Origin: Sphingobacteriia bacterium | GTDB taxonomy: Bacteria; Bacteroidota; Bacteroidia; UBA7662 | Length of the DNA stretch: 5,850 nt | NCBI GenBank assembly: GCA_009926245.1 | Contig: RFPG01000089.1 | Span: forward strand, 1-5,850 | Direction of reading: 5' to 3' | Shown: positions 1 to 5,850 of the stretch, one piece after another | How positions within the stretch are numbered: position 1 is the first letter of the stretch | Layout: every line of letters starts with the position of its first letter | The notes under the pieces: generated by a model | The model's database searches: none | What the model was told of the DNA's origin: nothing | What the model saw: only the letters and a program-made list of their open reading frames with translations | Position numbers and translations under genes: made by a program

Positions 1-323
1 CCGCTCAGAGCCCCTTCCAACGCAAAGGCATCGTTGTTCAATAGCAAGACCCCCTCTACCGGCGCGGAACGCAGTTGGGCCAAACCTTGGTTGTTGGCGT
101 GTGCAAAACCTTGGTTGGAACAACGCAAGGTCCGAATCCTTAAACCCAAATCATGGAAGGTTGGAGCATCCCCTTGGGGGCTATTATCCACCAAGACGAC
201 TTCCAGGTCTATTCCGCTTTGGTTTTGAAGGTTTTTCAGACAGCGCAAGGTCAAAACAGGCTGACCAAAGTGAACTACAATCACCCCCAAGGAAGGAACT
301 CGATCAACCATCATCTCCTCCAT
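1..323 (-). CDS. GT2-family glycosyltransferase, N-terminal part (gene runs off the left edge)
   Basis: The visible 107 codons read as the start of a GT-A fold, family 2 glycosyltransferase, which transfers a sugar from a nucleotide-sugar donor to a growing glycan at the cytoplasmic membrane face. An N-terminal beta strand (LGVIVVHFG, residues 12-20) is followed by VVLVDNSP (42-49), the nucleotide-binding strand. NQGFAHANNQGL (70-81) is the 'N-x-GFaxAnN-G' motif of rhamnosyltransferase-like GT2 enzymes, and LLLNNDA (93-99) holds the NND form of the metal-binding DxD. The catalytic C-terminal half is outside the window, so donor and acceptor cannot be told. The ATG at 323 is the first start after the methyltransferase stop, 17 bases away. 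ATGs at 314 and 311 are alternatives, and a GGAGGAG lies directly before the 314 codon. It is the third gene of the minus-strand polysaccharide unit. Family assignment is firm; specificity is unknown. Confidence 0.9.
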   Translation of the reverse strand, partial: MEEMMVDRVPSLGVIVVHFGQPVLTLRCLKNLQNQSGIDLEVVLVDNSPQGDAPTFHDLGLRIRTLRCSNQGFAHANNQGLAQLRSAPVEGVLLLNNDAFALEGALS

Positions 324-340
324 ATGCTAATTAGATCCTT

Positions 341-1006
341 TTAGGAACGCCTTTGGGCCGTAACAAACCATTGATGGGTGAGAAAGTCATCGGCCCATCC
401 CAGGCTGAGACGGCTGAACAGGGGTCGAAAACGGGGCCCTTGCTGGTAATGCATGGCCGGCACCACTTGGATTTGTTCGTATTGGGATGGATCGGGTAAA
501 CCCTTCGCATTTCGTCGCGCAAAAAATCTCAAATGTGTTTGATCCAAAATACCGTCGGGTGTATAACCAAAATCCCCCCGCACTGCAATCTTCCATAACA
601 CGGAGATTTCCCGAATATTGGGAATAGAAATGAGCAAATGTCCACCGGGTTTGAGGTAAAAAGACCAATTTCGTAACACATCCCAGGGTTCCGCCAAATG
701 TTCCAAAACATCCGGACATAACAACACATCAAAGGATTTGCATTTCAATGAAGGAATGCCCTTGGAAAGATCGCAGATATGGAATTCATCCAATACTTGG
801 TTTTGTTGAACGGTACCATCCAGGTTCATGAGTTCAACACCGGCCACGTAGGCCGCTTTTCCAACCGTTTTGGCATGGGCCAATGTATAACCTCCCCCGG
901 CTCCCAATTCAAGGATGCTTTTTCCTTCCACCGATCCCAGGCATCGCAGAACATCCATGCGGGCATGTTCAAAATAATCCGAAGGTTTGTTGAGGTACGA
1001 TTCCAT
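341..1006 (-). CDS. Class I SAM-dependent methyltransferase (Methyltransf_23 type), polysaccharide cluster
   Basis: This 221-residue protein has the Rossmann-fold methyltransferase signatures in order. Motif I is ILELGAGGGY (31-40), which binds S-adenosylmethionine. An acidic residue follows at E58 (GVEL), then D79 (CDL) near the adenine site. FDVLLCPDVLEHL (92-104) is the motif with the 'D-VLEH' typical of this subgroup. KPGGHLLISIPN (119-130) and GILDQTHLRFF (152-162) follow; the latter is a hallmark of methyltransferases from O-antigen and capsule loci. The substrate is probably a sugar or lipid-linked glycan, but that is inference from the neighbours. No signal peptide or membrane segment is visible, so it should be cytoplasmic. 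The start at 1006 is the first in-frame ATG, 34 bases after the flippase stop; the stop is 17 bases before the glycosyltransferase start. After residue 165 the sequence departs from the usual helix of the family (GLPDPSQY), though the reading frame appears intact. Confidence 0.9.
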   Translation of the reverse strand: MESYLNKPSDYFEHARMDVLRCLGSVEGKSILELGAGGGYTLAHAKTVGKAAYVAGVELMNLDGTVQQNQVLDEFHICDLSKGIPSLKCKSFDVLLCPDVLEHLAEPWDVLRNWSFYLKPGGHLLISIPNIREISVLWKIAVRGDFGYTPDGILDQTHLRFFARRNAKGLPDPSQYEQIQVVPAMHYQQGPRFRPLFSRLSLGWADDFLTHQWFVTAQRRS

Positions 1007-1040
1007 GGGATGACTTCAGGTTGGTTTCAAAATGCATTCA

Positions 1041-2354
1041 TTAAAGAAGGTCAAGGTCTGCATTCGAATGAAGTCCTGGATCCGTCCTTTGAATTTTTTT
1101 CCATAACACAATGGTCACGATCGCATTGATCGCCATTCCAATCGCGTAAGCGGTCACCGAGGCCTCCCAACCGTAGCGGGGTGTTGCCCAAAAAACACCG
1201 AACACATACAGGGATTGAAAGCTCAGATCAATCAGCATCAGCCAGCGGGCTTTTTTTCGAGCTAGCATGGCATTATGAAGCCCCCATACACCCGCCTTGA
1301 TGACATCGGTGGCCAGGTGCAACGGAAGGACCAAGAGCATGGGACTGAAGGCTTGGCTGAACAAAAAAGTGATGGCTCGATCGCCTAAGAGCAGGACCAC
1401 CAAAGCATAGATCCCCACCAAAGCAGACGATCCCAAAGCCGCCTGAAGGGAGAGCCGGGTATAGGTTGGACGGTCTTTGGCCTGGCTAAGAGCTGGCAAA
1501 AAATGAGAAGTCATCAAGGTTGAAATCACCGGAACCCATAGATTCCCAATGCGTTGTACACCTTCCCACCAGCCCGCTGTTTCCGCCGAAAATTCGGCCA
1601 GCAACTGCGATCGGATCAGAACCAGGACCACCTGGGTCATCCCCACCGAGTAGAGGGCCATCCCGACCAGGGGCCACATCGGTGAACGCAAAAAAGTCCG
1701 TTGGGTCCCATAGCGCCACGCCTGCAGCCACCATTCACCCAAGCGGGGTTTTAGATGCAGGTAGGCATAGACGGCCGGAGGGATTTGGGCCAAGGCCAGG
1801 CCCAAACATGCGCCCATCAAGCCCCATTGATATCCCAGGATCCCAAAGAGCAAAACCGTGCTACTGGTTTGTGCCATGTTTAGGAGGGCATTCCGACGAT
1901 AATGTCGCTCCGAAGCGGCTTGGGCCAGGGCCCCGGCCCAAAAAGCAGATCCCAAGACGGTTATTGGTAGAAGGATGGCCAGCCATAGCGGGAAATCACC
2001 ACCCAAAACCGGGGCCAACAGCCAGGGCAAAAGGGCCCACCAAAGCAGGGCCACCCCCAAACTCAGGATCATACCCAGGGCGAGGCCCTTCCGGAGGTAC
2101 GATTCTTCGTCGCGACTTTCGGCTTTTTGCTGGCTCATGCCCTGAATAAGGGCGTTATGAACCGCGGCTCCGCCCGCATTTTGTTGCAAATACAACAAAT
2201 TCTGGAATTGCCCAATCAAGGCCAATCCGGCAGGACCGAACCAAAGGGCCATGAGTTTGCCGACCCCGTAGAGTCCGGTAAGCTTAAAAGCCGATTGAAG
2301 GATAGACCAGCCCAGGGCTTTTTGGATGGGTTCGGAGGGTCGACGCAGGGCCAT
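1041..2354 (-). CDS. Wzx-type polysaccharide flippase (WzxE/O-antigen translocase-like)
   Basis: A 437-residue, strongly hydrophobic protein with about ten to twelve predicted membrane-spanning stretches spread over its length, typical in size for the Wzx/PST branch of the MATE-like exporters. These flip undecaprenyl-linked oligosaccharides from the inner to the outer face of the cytoplasmic membrane. The N-terminal segment GPAGLALIGQFQNLL (about 40-54) closely resembles the 'GP-G-GL-GQF' signature of WzxE and related O-antigen translocases. Short charged loops such as SERHYRRN and ARKKARW separate the helices. The first in-frame ATG is at 2354; a TTG at 2369 would add five residues. I prefer the ATG because a promoter-like TACCTTTG overlaps the TTG. 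It is the first gene of the minus-strand unit, followed by a methyltransferase and a glycosyltransferase, which fits glycan export. The exact glycan cannot be deduced, and I give no gene symbol because wzx and wzxE assignments are unsafe at this distance. Confidence 0.87.
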   Translation of the reverse strand: MALRRPSEPIQKALGWSILQSAFKLTGLYGVGKLMALWFGPAGLALIGQFQNLLYLQQNAGGAAVHNALIQGMSQQKAESRDEESYLRKGLALGMILSLGVALLWWALLPWLLAPVLGGDFPLWLAILLPITVLGSAFWAGALAQAASERHYRRNALLNMAQTSSTVLLFGILGYQWGLMGACLGLALAQIPPAVYAYLHLKPRLGEWWLQAWRYGTQRTFLRSPMWPLVGMALYSVGMTQVVLVLIRSQLLAEFSAETAGWWEGVQRIGNLWVPVISTLMTSHFLPALSQAKDRPTYTRLSLQAALGSSALVGIYALVVLLLGDRAITFLFSQAFSPMLLVLPLHLATDVIKAGVWGLHNAMLARKKARWLMLIDLSFQSLYVFGVFWATPRYGWEASVTAYAIGMAINAIVTIVLWKKIQRTDPGLHSNADLDLL

Positions 2355-2366
2355 GCAGGGTTGGGT

Positions 2367-2397
2367 CAAAGGTAATCCAAGCGGTCAGCATCCTAAA
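2367..2397 (-). promoter_or_regulatory. Candidate Bacteroidota-type promoter for the flippase operon
   Basis: On the minus strand TTTA (2397-2394), a 19-base spacer and TACCTTTG (2374-2367) match the Bacteroidota consensus TTTG-N19-TAnnTTTG with one mismatch. Transcription would begin only a few bases before the ATG at 2354, giving a nearly leaderless message, and would exclude the TTG at 2369 as a start. The very short leader is a reason for caution; the match could be chance. Confidence 0.35.
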
Positions 2398-2400
2398 CCA

Positions 2401-2419
2401 AAGGCTTGCACCAAGCCTT
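2401..2419. repeat. Perfect 8-bp inverted repeat with 3-base loop in the divergent intergenic region
   Basis: AAGGCTTG (2401-2408), CAC, then CAAGCCTT (2412-2419) form a perfect inverted repeat. It lies between the two divergent genes, immediately upstream of the candidate minus-strand promoter. No T-run follows it on either strand, so an intrinsic terminator is unlikely. A regulator-binding site or a hairpin at the far upstream end of a leader is possible; no known operator was recognised. Confidence 0.5.
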
Positions 2420-2432
2420 CCTTAACCTGTGC

Positions 2433-2462
2433 TTTAAATTTTGTTCACGTCAAGTTGATTTG
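2433..2462 (+). promoter_or_regulatory. Weak candidate promoter for the large secreted protein
   Basis: TTTA (2433-2436), an 18-base spacer and TTGATTTG (2455-2462) resemble the Bacteroidota TTTG / TAnnTTTG elements with one mismatch in each. It would give a leader of roughly 45 bases. The start at 2514 has no Shine-Dalgarno sequence but is preceded by an A/T-rich stretch (2492-2513), as is usual in this phylum. Confidence 0.2.
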
Positions 2463-2513
2463 GGCTTTATAAACCCATAATCCAGCCCTGGCATTTTTGA
2501 AAAAAAATTTGTA

Positions 2514-5500
2514 ATGAAAAAATCCTTTTTCTTGCTGTTGGGCTTGATCGCCTTGTTGAGTTTACCGGGTCGAGCCGGGGCCCAAGGTCTTGCTCTGGGC
2601 CAAGTGTCCGGTTTGGTCGGTGATACCGTGCTCGTACCCGTGACCGTTACAGGCTCGGGTTCCTTGGTGGTATCCGCCATGACCCTGGGAGTCAATTACG
2701 ACTCCACGCGCCTTCGTTGTTTGTCTTCGTTGGTCGATGTACAACCCGCCGTAACAACGGCGAATTTACTCACCAATTGTGGTTTCTTTTCGGGGACTGG
2801 CAGCGCGCTCAATGCCTCTGCTTCGCAGTTCCGCTTGTCGTGGTACGATTTGAACCCCGCCACCATCTCAGGGACCTTGTTCAAAGTACGATTCGTCATC
2901 CTACGATCAGGAACCGCTTCCTTGTCTTGGGATTTGGCGACACCGGGCTTGACCGAATTGGGGGATGCCGATGGACTTCCTTTGCCAGGTCTCACCTTTG
3001 CAAACGGTTCAGTGCAGGCGATTTCATTCCCATCTGTTTCGTTGGGCAATATTGCCGGACGTGTGGGTGATACGGTATCTGTTCCGGTCAATGTTATGAT
3101 GGACCCTTCCTTTACCGTTGGTGCTATTTCGTTGGCTATCAACTACGATAGCACTCGCTTGCGCTGTGCAGGATTGCCAACATCTATCAACCCAGCGCTA
3201 AGCAGTTCACTTATTGGTAACTGCGGATACTTTAACAATCTGGGTGCGAATTTTACGGACAGCGGTTCCCAGTTTCGGGCCGGTTGGTTTGACGCCAACG
3301 CCATCAATGTGAATGGATTGCTTTTTAATATGCGTTTTGTTGTTTTGCAAAGCGGTCCTACCTCTTTGTCCTTTGATCTCGCCACCGCCGGTAACTGCGA
3401 ATTGGCCGATAGCAATGCGGCCCCGTTGAGCAATGTTACCTACACGGGTGGGGTCGTGACCGGTCATTTGGGCACGATTTCCTTTGGGTCCCGATTCAAG
3501 ACGGTTGCCGAAAACGGGAGCGGCGCTTTTATTCCAGTGACCCTCACCAATGTGTCGAGCCTGCCTGCCAACGGTTCATTCCGTATTTCCTTGCTCAGCA
3601 CTTGGAGCAACGGAACCACTGCTGATCTCAGCGGATGGCAAACCCAACGTATTCAAGTTACCAACAGCCCTACGGCCATCCAAATCCCGTTGACCATCAA
3701 CAACGACGTGTTGGTAGAGGATGACGAGTATTTGGTTTTCAAAATCGATAGCTTGGAGGGTTTGACCCTTAGCGGGGCCGACTTTTTTACCTATTATATC
3801 ACCGATGACGACCGACAGGCCCCTGTTTCCAGTGGCGCCGTTCAAATGACCCAGCTAGCCAGCTTTGATCCCACACCTGGTCTTGCGGCCACGACCGAAG
3901 TGGTCGTTTACGATCCAATGAGCAAAAGAGCTTTCTTGAGTTCAGGCGTTCAACGTCGCTTTGATATGGTTTCGTTGGCGAATCCTTCCGCCCCGGTCAC
4001 CTTGGGCTCGGTAAGTATGCAGCCTTACGGCGGAATTACGGGTTTGGCCGTCAAACCCGGTTTGTTGGCCGTTGCCAGTCCGGATTCGATCGAACAGAAC
4101 CCAGGACGCGTGATCTTCTTTGATACGTTGGGCAATTACAAAGGCCAAGTAACGGTCGGCGCTCTGCCCGATATGATCACCTTTACTCCCGACGGAAAGT
4201 ATTTGCTCACCGCCAATGAAGGCCAGCCCAATTCTGACTTTTCGAACGACCCCGAAGGATCGGTAAGTATCATCGATGTGCAGGACACCAATTATGTCCA
4301 ATCCGATGTAACAACCTTGAATTTTACGGGTTTTAATGCCATTAGCGCATCTTTGATGGCGTCGGGTGTTCGCAAAGGTTCAACCATCGGAACCTTGTCT
4401 CAAAACCTTGAGCCAGAATATATTACCGTATCTTCGGACAATACCAAAGCCTGGGTAACACTGCAGGAAAACAATTCCATCGCTCATTTGGATTTGGTTA
4501 ACAAAATTGTGACCAACATTACTCCTATGGGTATGAAAAACCATCAGACAGCTCAGAACGGTTTCGATGCTTCGGATAACAACGGGGTGGTTTTGATGAC
4601 GAACTGGCCGGTGAAATCGTTCTATATGCCGGATGCTATTGGTAATTTTACGGTCGGTAACACAACCTATTTGGTAACCGCCAACGAAGGGGATGAGCGG
4701 GAGTACGCTGTGCTGAACGAGCGCACCACGGTTGGAGTGGTCAGTCTGGATGCCACGCGCTTCCCCAATGGGGCGATGCTCAAGGAAAGTCATGCTTTGG
4801 GACGCCTACGAATCACCAACCAAAGCGGTGACTTGGACGGGGACGGCGATTACGACGAATTGCACATGGTGGGCCCGCGTTCCTTTGCGATTTACAATGC
4901 CGCCACCGGTGCCCAGGTTTACGAATCCAAAAACCTGATTGAATCCATTGTATTGGCAGACCCAACGTGGGGTCCTTTCTTCAACGCTGATAGCGAAAGC
5001 AATACACTCAAAAACCGCAGCCGCTCCAAAGGTCCGGAGCCGGAGGGTGTTGCCGTTGGCAAAATCGGCTCGCGTACCTTCGCCTTCATCGCTTTGGAGC
5101 GTGTTGGTGGTGTGATGGCCTTTGAGGTCACCAACCCATCCACTCCGGTCTTTAGTGGTTATTTGAATACCCGCACAACAACAGGCTTGGCCGGCGATCG
5201 CGGTGCCGAAGTGATTCAGTTCTTGGGTCACGATCAGAGCCCCAACGGAAAGCCTATGCTCTTGGTTGCCAACGAAATCAGTGGAACCTTGGCCTTGTAC
5301 GAAGTTGGAATGGGCTTTAACCTACTCAGCGGTCGATTGACCTACGCCAATGCCCAGGCGACGGCCTTGGTAGGAGACACCCTGCGCTTGGTGAACAACA
5401 ACGGTCAGGTGATTGCCACGACGACCACAGGAACCGATGGACGTTTTAGCTTGGAAAATTTTGCGGCCGGTACCTACCAAGTCAAAGGCAATGCAAGCCG

Positions 5501-5850
5501 CGCCTGGGGTGGGGTGAATGCCACCGATGCCCTCGAAGCCCGTCGTATTTATCAGGGTTTGTTGAATCCGACGCCCATTGTGGCCCTTGCCGCCGATGTG
5601 AATGTGTCAAACTTGGTGAATAACACGGACGCTTTGATGATTATCCGCCGCTCCAACGGTTCACTGAACGCTTTCCCTTCAGGAAATTGGCAGTACAGCA
5701 GCGGCACCTTGGACTTTAGTACCGGTCGCCTACTCAATGCCTCGGTGACGGGCCTAGCTTCGGGGGATGTGAACGCTTCGTACTTCGGTAGTCCTTCCGG
5801 TCGCCTTGCCCTGCCTCGTTTGCTTCCTTCGAGCCATGCCATTGCTTTGG
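2514..5850 (+). CDS. Secreted multidomain protein: cohesin x2, Calx-beta, choice-of-anchor I, dockerin-like (3' end outside window)
   Basis: The frame is open for 1112 codons from the ATG at 2514 to the window edge. MKKSFFLLLGLIALLSLPG and a cleavage motif AGA|Q after residue 23 make a clear Sec signal peptide, which fixes the start. Domain order: cohesin-like 1 (about 24-166), cohesin-like 2 (167-318), Calx-beta-like (320-434), choice-of-anchor I (443-931), a short beta domain like the carboxypeptidase regulatory fold (937-990), and a dockerin-like region (about 994-1046) followed by a Ser/Gly-rich beta segment with GDVNASY. The protein should be exported and displayed on the surface or released. 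A type IX secretion C-terminal sorting domain is expected beyond the window but is not seen. The mature part has no membrane helices or recognisable catalytic site; a binding or scaffold role is inference. It is transcribed away from the polysaccharide unit, starting 159 bases from it. Confidence 0.92.
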   Translation, partial: MKKSFFLLLGLIALLSLPGRAGAQGLALGQVSGLVGDTVLVPVTVTGSGSLVVSAMTLGVNYDSTRLRCLSSLVDVQPAVTTANLLTNCGFFSGTGSALNASASQFRLSWYDLNPATISGTLFKVRFVILRSGTASLSWDLATPGLTELGDADGLPLPGLTFANGSVQAISFPSVSLGNIAGRVGDTVSVPVNVMMDPSFTVGAISLAINYDSTRLRCAGLPTSINPALSSSLIGNCGYFNNLGANFTDSGSQFRAGWFDANAINVNGLLFNMRFVVLQSGPTSLSFDLATAGNCELADSNAAPLSNVTYTGGVVTGHLGTISFGSRFKTVAENGSGAFIPVTLTNVSSLPANGSFRISLLSTWSNGTTADLSGWQTQRIQVTNSPTAIQIPLTINNDVLVEDDEYLVFKIDSLEGLTLSGADFFTYYITDDDRQAPVSSGAVQMTQLASFDPTPGLAATTEVVVYDPMSKRAFLSSGVQRRFDMVSLANPSAPVTLGSVSMQPYGGITGLAVKPGLLAVASPDSIEQNPGRVIFFDTLGNYKGQVTVGALPDMITFTPDGKYLLTANEGQPNSDFSNDPEGSVSIIDVQDTNYVQSDVTTLNFTGFNAISASLMASGVRKGSTIGTLSQNLEPEYITVSSDNTKAWVTLQENNSIAHLDLVNKIVTNITPMGMKNHQTAQNGFDASDNNGVVLMTNWPVKSFYMPDAIGNFTVGNTTYLVTANEGDEREYAVLNERTTVGVVSLDATRFPNGAMLKESHALGRLRITNQSGDLDGDGDYDELHMVGPRSFAIYNAATGAQVYESKNLIESIVLADPTWGPFFNADSESNTLKNRSRSKGPEPEGVAVGKIGSRTFAFIALERVGGVMAFEVTNPSTPVFSGYLNTRTTTGLAGDRGAEVIQFLGHDQSPNGKPMLLVANEISGTLALYEVGMGFNLLSGRLTYANAQATALVGDTLRLVNNNGQVIATTTTGTDGRFSLENFAAGTYQVKGNASRAWGGVNATDALEARRIYQGLLNPTPIVALAADVNVSNLVNNTDALMIIRRSNGSLNAFPSGNWQYSSGTLDFSTGRLLNASVTGLASGDVNASYFGSPSGRLALPRLLPSSHAIAL
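2583..3467 (+). other. Two tandem cohesin-like domains (protein residues 24-318)
   Basis: Each repeat begins with the cohesin pattern 'G-VGDTV-VPV-V' (LVGDTVLVPVTV and RVGDTVSVPVNV), followed by a strand ending NYDSTRLRC, identical in both copies. Both end with a hydrophobic strand (FKVRFVILRSG, FNMRFVVLQSG) and a WDLAT/FDLAT turn. Each carries a Cys pair 19-20 residues apart (C69/C89 and C218/C237), and the second copy has an additional C295. The copies are clearly duplicated but diverged at DNA level. Cohesins bind dockerins in cellulosomes; outside clostridia the same fold is used in many surface proteins with unknown partners. Confidence 0.8.
3471..3815 (+). other. Calx-beta-like domain (protein residues 320-434)
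   Basis: The segment starts with ISFGSRFKTVAENG, the 'F-------V-E--G' opening of Calx-beta repeats. It continues through alternating beta strands to VEDDEYLVFKI (401-411), the 'E-DE-F---L' acidic motif, and closes with ITDDD (429-433), the usual 'I-DDD' ending. In the family these acidic residues bind calcium and the domain mediates adhesion or stiffening of extracellular proteins. A single copy is present. Confidence 0.72.
3840..5306 (+). other. Choice-of-anchor I domain, probable beta-propeller (protein residues 443-931)
   Basis: About 490 residues match the choice-of-anchor I family over its whole length. Landmarks are GGITGLAVKPGLLAVA near the start, VGALPDMITFTPDGKYLLTANEG (ending at 570), EPEYITVSSDNTKAWVTLQE from 633, LVTANEGDEREY from 720, an acidic loop DLDGDGDYDE (773-782), and KGPEPEGVAVG near 840 followed by FAFIALERVGG. 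The motif 'ANE' recurs at 567, 723 and 919, as expected for propeller blades. The family is defined by being attached to different surface anchors in different bacteria; no enzymatic activity is established for it to my knowledge. Confidence 0.88.
5322..5651 (+). other. Carboxypeptidase-regulatory-like beta domain plus dockerin-like repeats (residues 937-1046)
   Basis: LSGRLTYANAQAT followed by GTDGRFSLENFAAGTYQVKG (968-987) has the 'G-V-------T-DG-F-f--l--G-Y-v' pattern of carboxypeptidase regulatory-like domains. Directly after it come two dockerin-like repeats: GGVNATDALEARRIYQG (999-1015) and DVNVSNLVNNTDALMIIRR (1028-1046). The second keeps calcium-loop ligands D1028, N1030, S1032, N1036 and D1039; the first keeps only N1002 and D1005. 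'NATDAL...RR' repeats followed by GDVNxSY are common near the C-terminus of large Bacteroidota secreted proteins, which supports the reading. Confidence 0.65.

Noticed and set aside
341..722. Possible frameshift in the 3' part of the methyltransferase
   Set aside because: The other two minus-strand frames there give no family-like continuation, and the in-frame protein runs to a stop that leaves a normal 17-base gap to the next gene.
779..1129. Plus-strand open frame opposite the methyltransferase start
   Set aside because: It crosses the gap between two well-supported minus-strand genes and shows no recognisable motif.
1520..2149. Plus-strand open frame of about 209 codons opposite the flippase
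   Set aside because: It is low-complexity, rich in Pro, Gly, Ser and Arg, and is antisense to a clear membrane protein gene; it looks like a by-product of that gene's composition.
2367..2369. TTG start for the flippase
   Set aside because: It adds only five residues, overlaps the best promoter candidate, and an ATG is available at 2354; kept only as an alternative.
2401..2419. Inverted repeat as an intrinsic terminator
   Set aside because: No T-run follows on either strand, and no gene ends nearby; both flanking genes start here.
2462..2477. Palindrome-like stretch around TTTATAAA
   Set aside because: The core is only 8 bases and the flanks contain a C-C mismatch; such A/T palindromes arise easily by chance.
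2696..5231. Several minus-strand open frames of 80-150 codons opposite the large secreted protein
   Set aside because: The plus strand carries continuous, family-matching protein across the whole region. The antisense frames have no motifs and reflect its codon use.

Overview
The window looks like a chromosomal segment of a Bacteroidota bacterium with a fairly balanced base composition. The support is indirect. The large secreted protein has the cohesin / choice-of-anchor I / 'NATDAL' dockerin-like style common in that phylum. Start codons lack convincing Shine-Dalgarno sequences, and the best promoter candidate follows the TTTG...TAnnTTTG pattern of the phylum. Family or genus cannot be named from this sequence.

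Layout: the left 40% (1-2354) is a tightly packed minus-strand unit. In transcription order it holds a Wzx-type polysaccharide flippase (2354-1041), a class I SAM-dependent methyltransferase of the type found in O-antigen/capsule clusters (1006-341), and the N-terminal third of a GT2 glycosyltransferase that leaves the window at base 1. Gaps of 34 and 17 bases point to one operon. Its likely job is to build, decorate and export a lipid-linked surface polysaccharide.

A 159-base divergent intergenic region (2355-2513) separates this unit from a very long plus-strand gene that starts at 2514 and is still open at 5850 (1112 codons visible). The intergenic region holds a perfect 8-bp inverted repeat and weak promoter candidates on both strands.

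The plus-strand gene encodes a secreted multidomain protein. In order it has a signal peptide, two tandem cohesin-like domains, a Calx-beta-like domain, a full choice-of-anchor I (probable beta-propeller) domain, a small carboxypeptidase-regulatory-like beta domain, and a dockerin-like region with one good and one degenerate calcium-loop repeat. Cohesin-like and dockerin-like modules in one chain, with several probable calcium sites, are the most interesting feature here. The C-terminus, where a type IX secretion sorting domain would be expected, lies outside the window.

No tRNA, rRNA, CRISPR, insertion sequence or clear terminator was seen. The two transcription units are neighbours, but nothing in the sequence shows that they work together beyond both concerning the cell surface.
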